NCBI GenBank assembly: GCA_024699855.1
Contig: JAMPIQ010000001.1
Location: 16,306,001-16,370,000, forward strand
DNA: 64,000 nucleotides
Direction: 5' to 3'
From: Aphelenchoides besseyi
Lineage: Eukaryota > Nematoda > Chromadorea > Rhabditida > Aphelenchoididae
Shown: positions 62,901 to 64,000 of the stretch, one piece after another
Layout of the letters: each line of letters begins with the position of its first letter
Position numbering within the stretch: the first letter of the stretch is position 1
Notes under the pieces: generated by a model
Told to the model about the DNA's origin: nothing
The model's database searches: none
What the model saw: the letters and a program-made list of their open reading frames with translations, nothing else
Translations under genes and position numbers: made by a program

Positions 62901-64000
62901 TTCGTCATCTGATTTCCATAAAACCGCTGTTGCGGCGCATGTCAATGACACTGCAAACCACGAGAGTAAGCTCTTTTTCGTGACGTCATTTCTCTCGTAT
63001 CGACGTCTGATTCATCGGATTTACGCTCCTTTTTCGTTGTAAACTTGCTTTTTCAAGTTAATTACAAACGTTGGTGTGGAATCCTGGTGACTCATTTTGG
63101 TGACGCTCGTTCGAACGTTGTCTGTTATTGTTTGCGTCCGCGAAAACGCACTTTTTGGCCGCTGACGCGCTTTTTCGAAAAATTTCTTTTTACGTTGAGA
63201 AGCCGCTCAACCGATATTAGCGCTCAACTCCCTCACGGCGTTTCGTGTCGTAAACAACTTGCGCGCCGTTGTCGAGCCGAAACGCACTCGCGCCAAAAGA
63301 ACCTCAAAGATCATAAAAAATTTATCGGCCACGGATCTCCAACGGTCATTTTTGCCCAAAAAACGGCGACGTCGAAGTGGACAGGTGCTTCGAGACGAAA
63401 AACAATATTCGCGGTTGTGTGACGTAAATTCTCAACCACTGGGAAGCTGATTACGTTTACGGAGCAAATTAGTTTTCCTTCCTTTATGTTCGAAGCCATA
63501 TAGTGAAATTACAACACACCTTTTCAATTTGGGATCTTTCAGCCGCCACGTAAACGTGTCTCTTCGGTTTCTGCTGCAATCGATTCAACGGCTGCTAAAT
63601 CGGCCGTTCCAGTGATGTCTCCGCGGCCCTTGTTATGCCATCTGGTGAGTTCGAAACTCGTAAATCAAATTCAACTCTGACTGTTTAGCGTAAACAAAAA
63701 CCGACCGACGAATTCGGTTTCAATCTCCACGCCGAAAGAAACAAAGGTCACTTCATTGGCGCCGTGGATAAGGGCGGAATTGCGGATCTGGCGGGCTTGG
63801 AAACCGGCCAACGAATCGTCGGTGTTAATGGCGAGTTGATCTACGCCACAAGTCTACACAAAGTGAGTTGATTCATCGCTTTCGAAACACACCAATTCGT
63901 TTAGGAGGTTGTTGCTTTGATTAAACGCGACCCACTGGACACTCGTTTATTGGTCGCATCCGAAGAAGTCGATCGTTGGTACACCGAAAACAACATTCCC
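59954..64000 (+). CDS. nrfl-1: NHERF-like two-PDZ scaffold protein, 3' end beyond window
   Basis: PDZ scaffold that tethers transporters and receptors to ERM proteins under the plasma membrane. Exons called: 59954-60160, 60209-60340, 60439-60513, 63543-63644, 63689-63862 and 63905 onward. PDZ1: ICLVRKAHANQEYGFNLHAE, VGAVDAGSPADVGGLKQNDR, GINGVIILGETHKE|VVQRIK. PDZ2: LCHLRKQKPTDEFGFNLHAE, IGAVDKGGIADLAGLETGQR, SLHKEVVALIKR. Both carry the NHERF carboxylate loop YGFNLH/FGFNLH. The 60161-60208 intron is in frame and stop-free with a weak donor (GTCGAA); removing it restores the PDZ helix. A 3-kb intron (60514-63542) contains an antisense gene and an alternative first exon. The ERM-binding tail, if present, lies outside. 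Confidence 0.9.
61420..62103 (-). CDS. LITAF-domain protein nested antisense in the PDZ gene
   Basis: Endosomal/lysosomal membrane protein of the LITAF/SIMPLE type. Six exons with introns of 43, 38, 51, 44 and 49 nt give exactly 153 codons. The N-terminus carries a PPxY motif (SPPVYADV), which in LITAF binds NEDD4-type ligases, then a Gln/Thr-rich linker. The LITAF domain is complete: first zinc knuckle MKCPYCDTEMRTKISYEAG; a hydrophobic membrane-inserting segment AVVCFMGLLLIFVFPLFC; FLPFVMDDCQDVLHHC; the second knuckle HHCSSCRRYLGKFKRL; then TAA. The ATG directly follows a CAGTCTTCAG acceptor. The minus AATAAA is at 61401-61406. The whole gene lies within the 3-kb intron of the PDZ gene on the opposite strand. 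Confidence 0.9.
62777..62965 (+). CDS. nrfl-1: Alternative first exon of the PDZ scaffold gene
   Basis: ATG exon of 63 codons ending at a consensus donor (AGA|GTAAGC) in phase 0. It encodes MCQMDQHGASISPSSSTISN, a Ser/Pro-rich stretch, and a basic part (SLRHLISIKPLLRRMSMTLQ). Its phase fits the acceptor at 63543 (PPRKRVSSVS), which the upstream PDZ1 exon set also joins. A short isoform with a distinct N-terminus and only PDZ2 would result. Isoforms with alternative promoters are known for NHERF-like genes; use here is inferred. Confidence 0.65.

Overview
This window is nuclear DNA from a nematode. The evidence is its tiny introns (mostly 36-50 nt, GTGAGT...TTTCAG), trans-splice-like acceptors just upstream of start codons, operon-like spacing, and nematode-type proteins: RAD6 with an acidic tail, ubiquitin with Ala19, a TPA-1-like PKC and two nematode globins. 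A deep-branching lineage is possible because TBC1D7 is present, but species cannot be fixed from the sequence. Gene models were assembled by hand from frame continuity, splice sites and family alignment from memory; no search was run.

Left part (1-24 kb): a truncated Helitron Rep fragment; an unrecognised type I membrane protein; NDC80 (kinetochore); FDX2 (Fe-S cluster synthesis); an astacin protease; a convergent novel PKC (tpa-1 type, minus strand) followed by about 5 kb of CpG-rich DNA with candidate alternative first exons; then RAD6/ubc-1, MRPL28 and TBC1D7, packed head to tail like an operon; a stomatin; and NFU1.

Middle (24-39 kb): an AT-richer island with a decayed Merlin (ISXO2-like) transposase, a 30-bp direct repeat and a broken unknown gene; a three-repeat polyubiquitin gene; 4 kb of CpG-rich non-coding DNA; an IL-17-receptor-like SEFIR receptor; a two-exon gene for a 71-residue membrane protein; and a phosphoglycerate-mutase-fold protein that has lost its catalytic histidine.

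Right part (39-64 kb): an approximately 11-kb giant cadherin gene on the minus strand with an internal alternative promoter and signal-peptide exon; a globin with an N-myristoylation signature; a small coiled-coil protein; a second, cytoplasmic-type globin; SHQ1 (H/ACA snoRNP assembly) with a probable operon partner downstream; and the start of a NHERF-like two-PDZ gene that runs off the window. A complete, intact LITAF-domain gene lies antisense inside a large intron of that PDZ gene.

Most genes are housekeeping or signalling genes with no shared pathway. Two of them, FDX2 and NFU1, are both mitochondrial Fe-S assembly factors. The most noteworthy items are the nested LITAF gene, the cadherin internal start, the ubc-1/MRPL28/TBC1D7 operon, the Merlin relic, the homogenised ubiquitin introns and the newly assembled small membrane protein.
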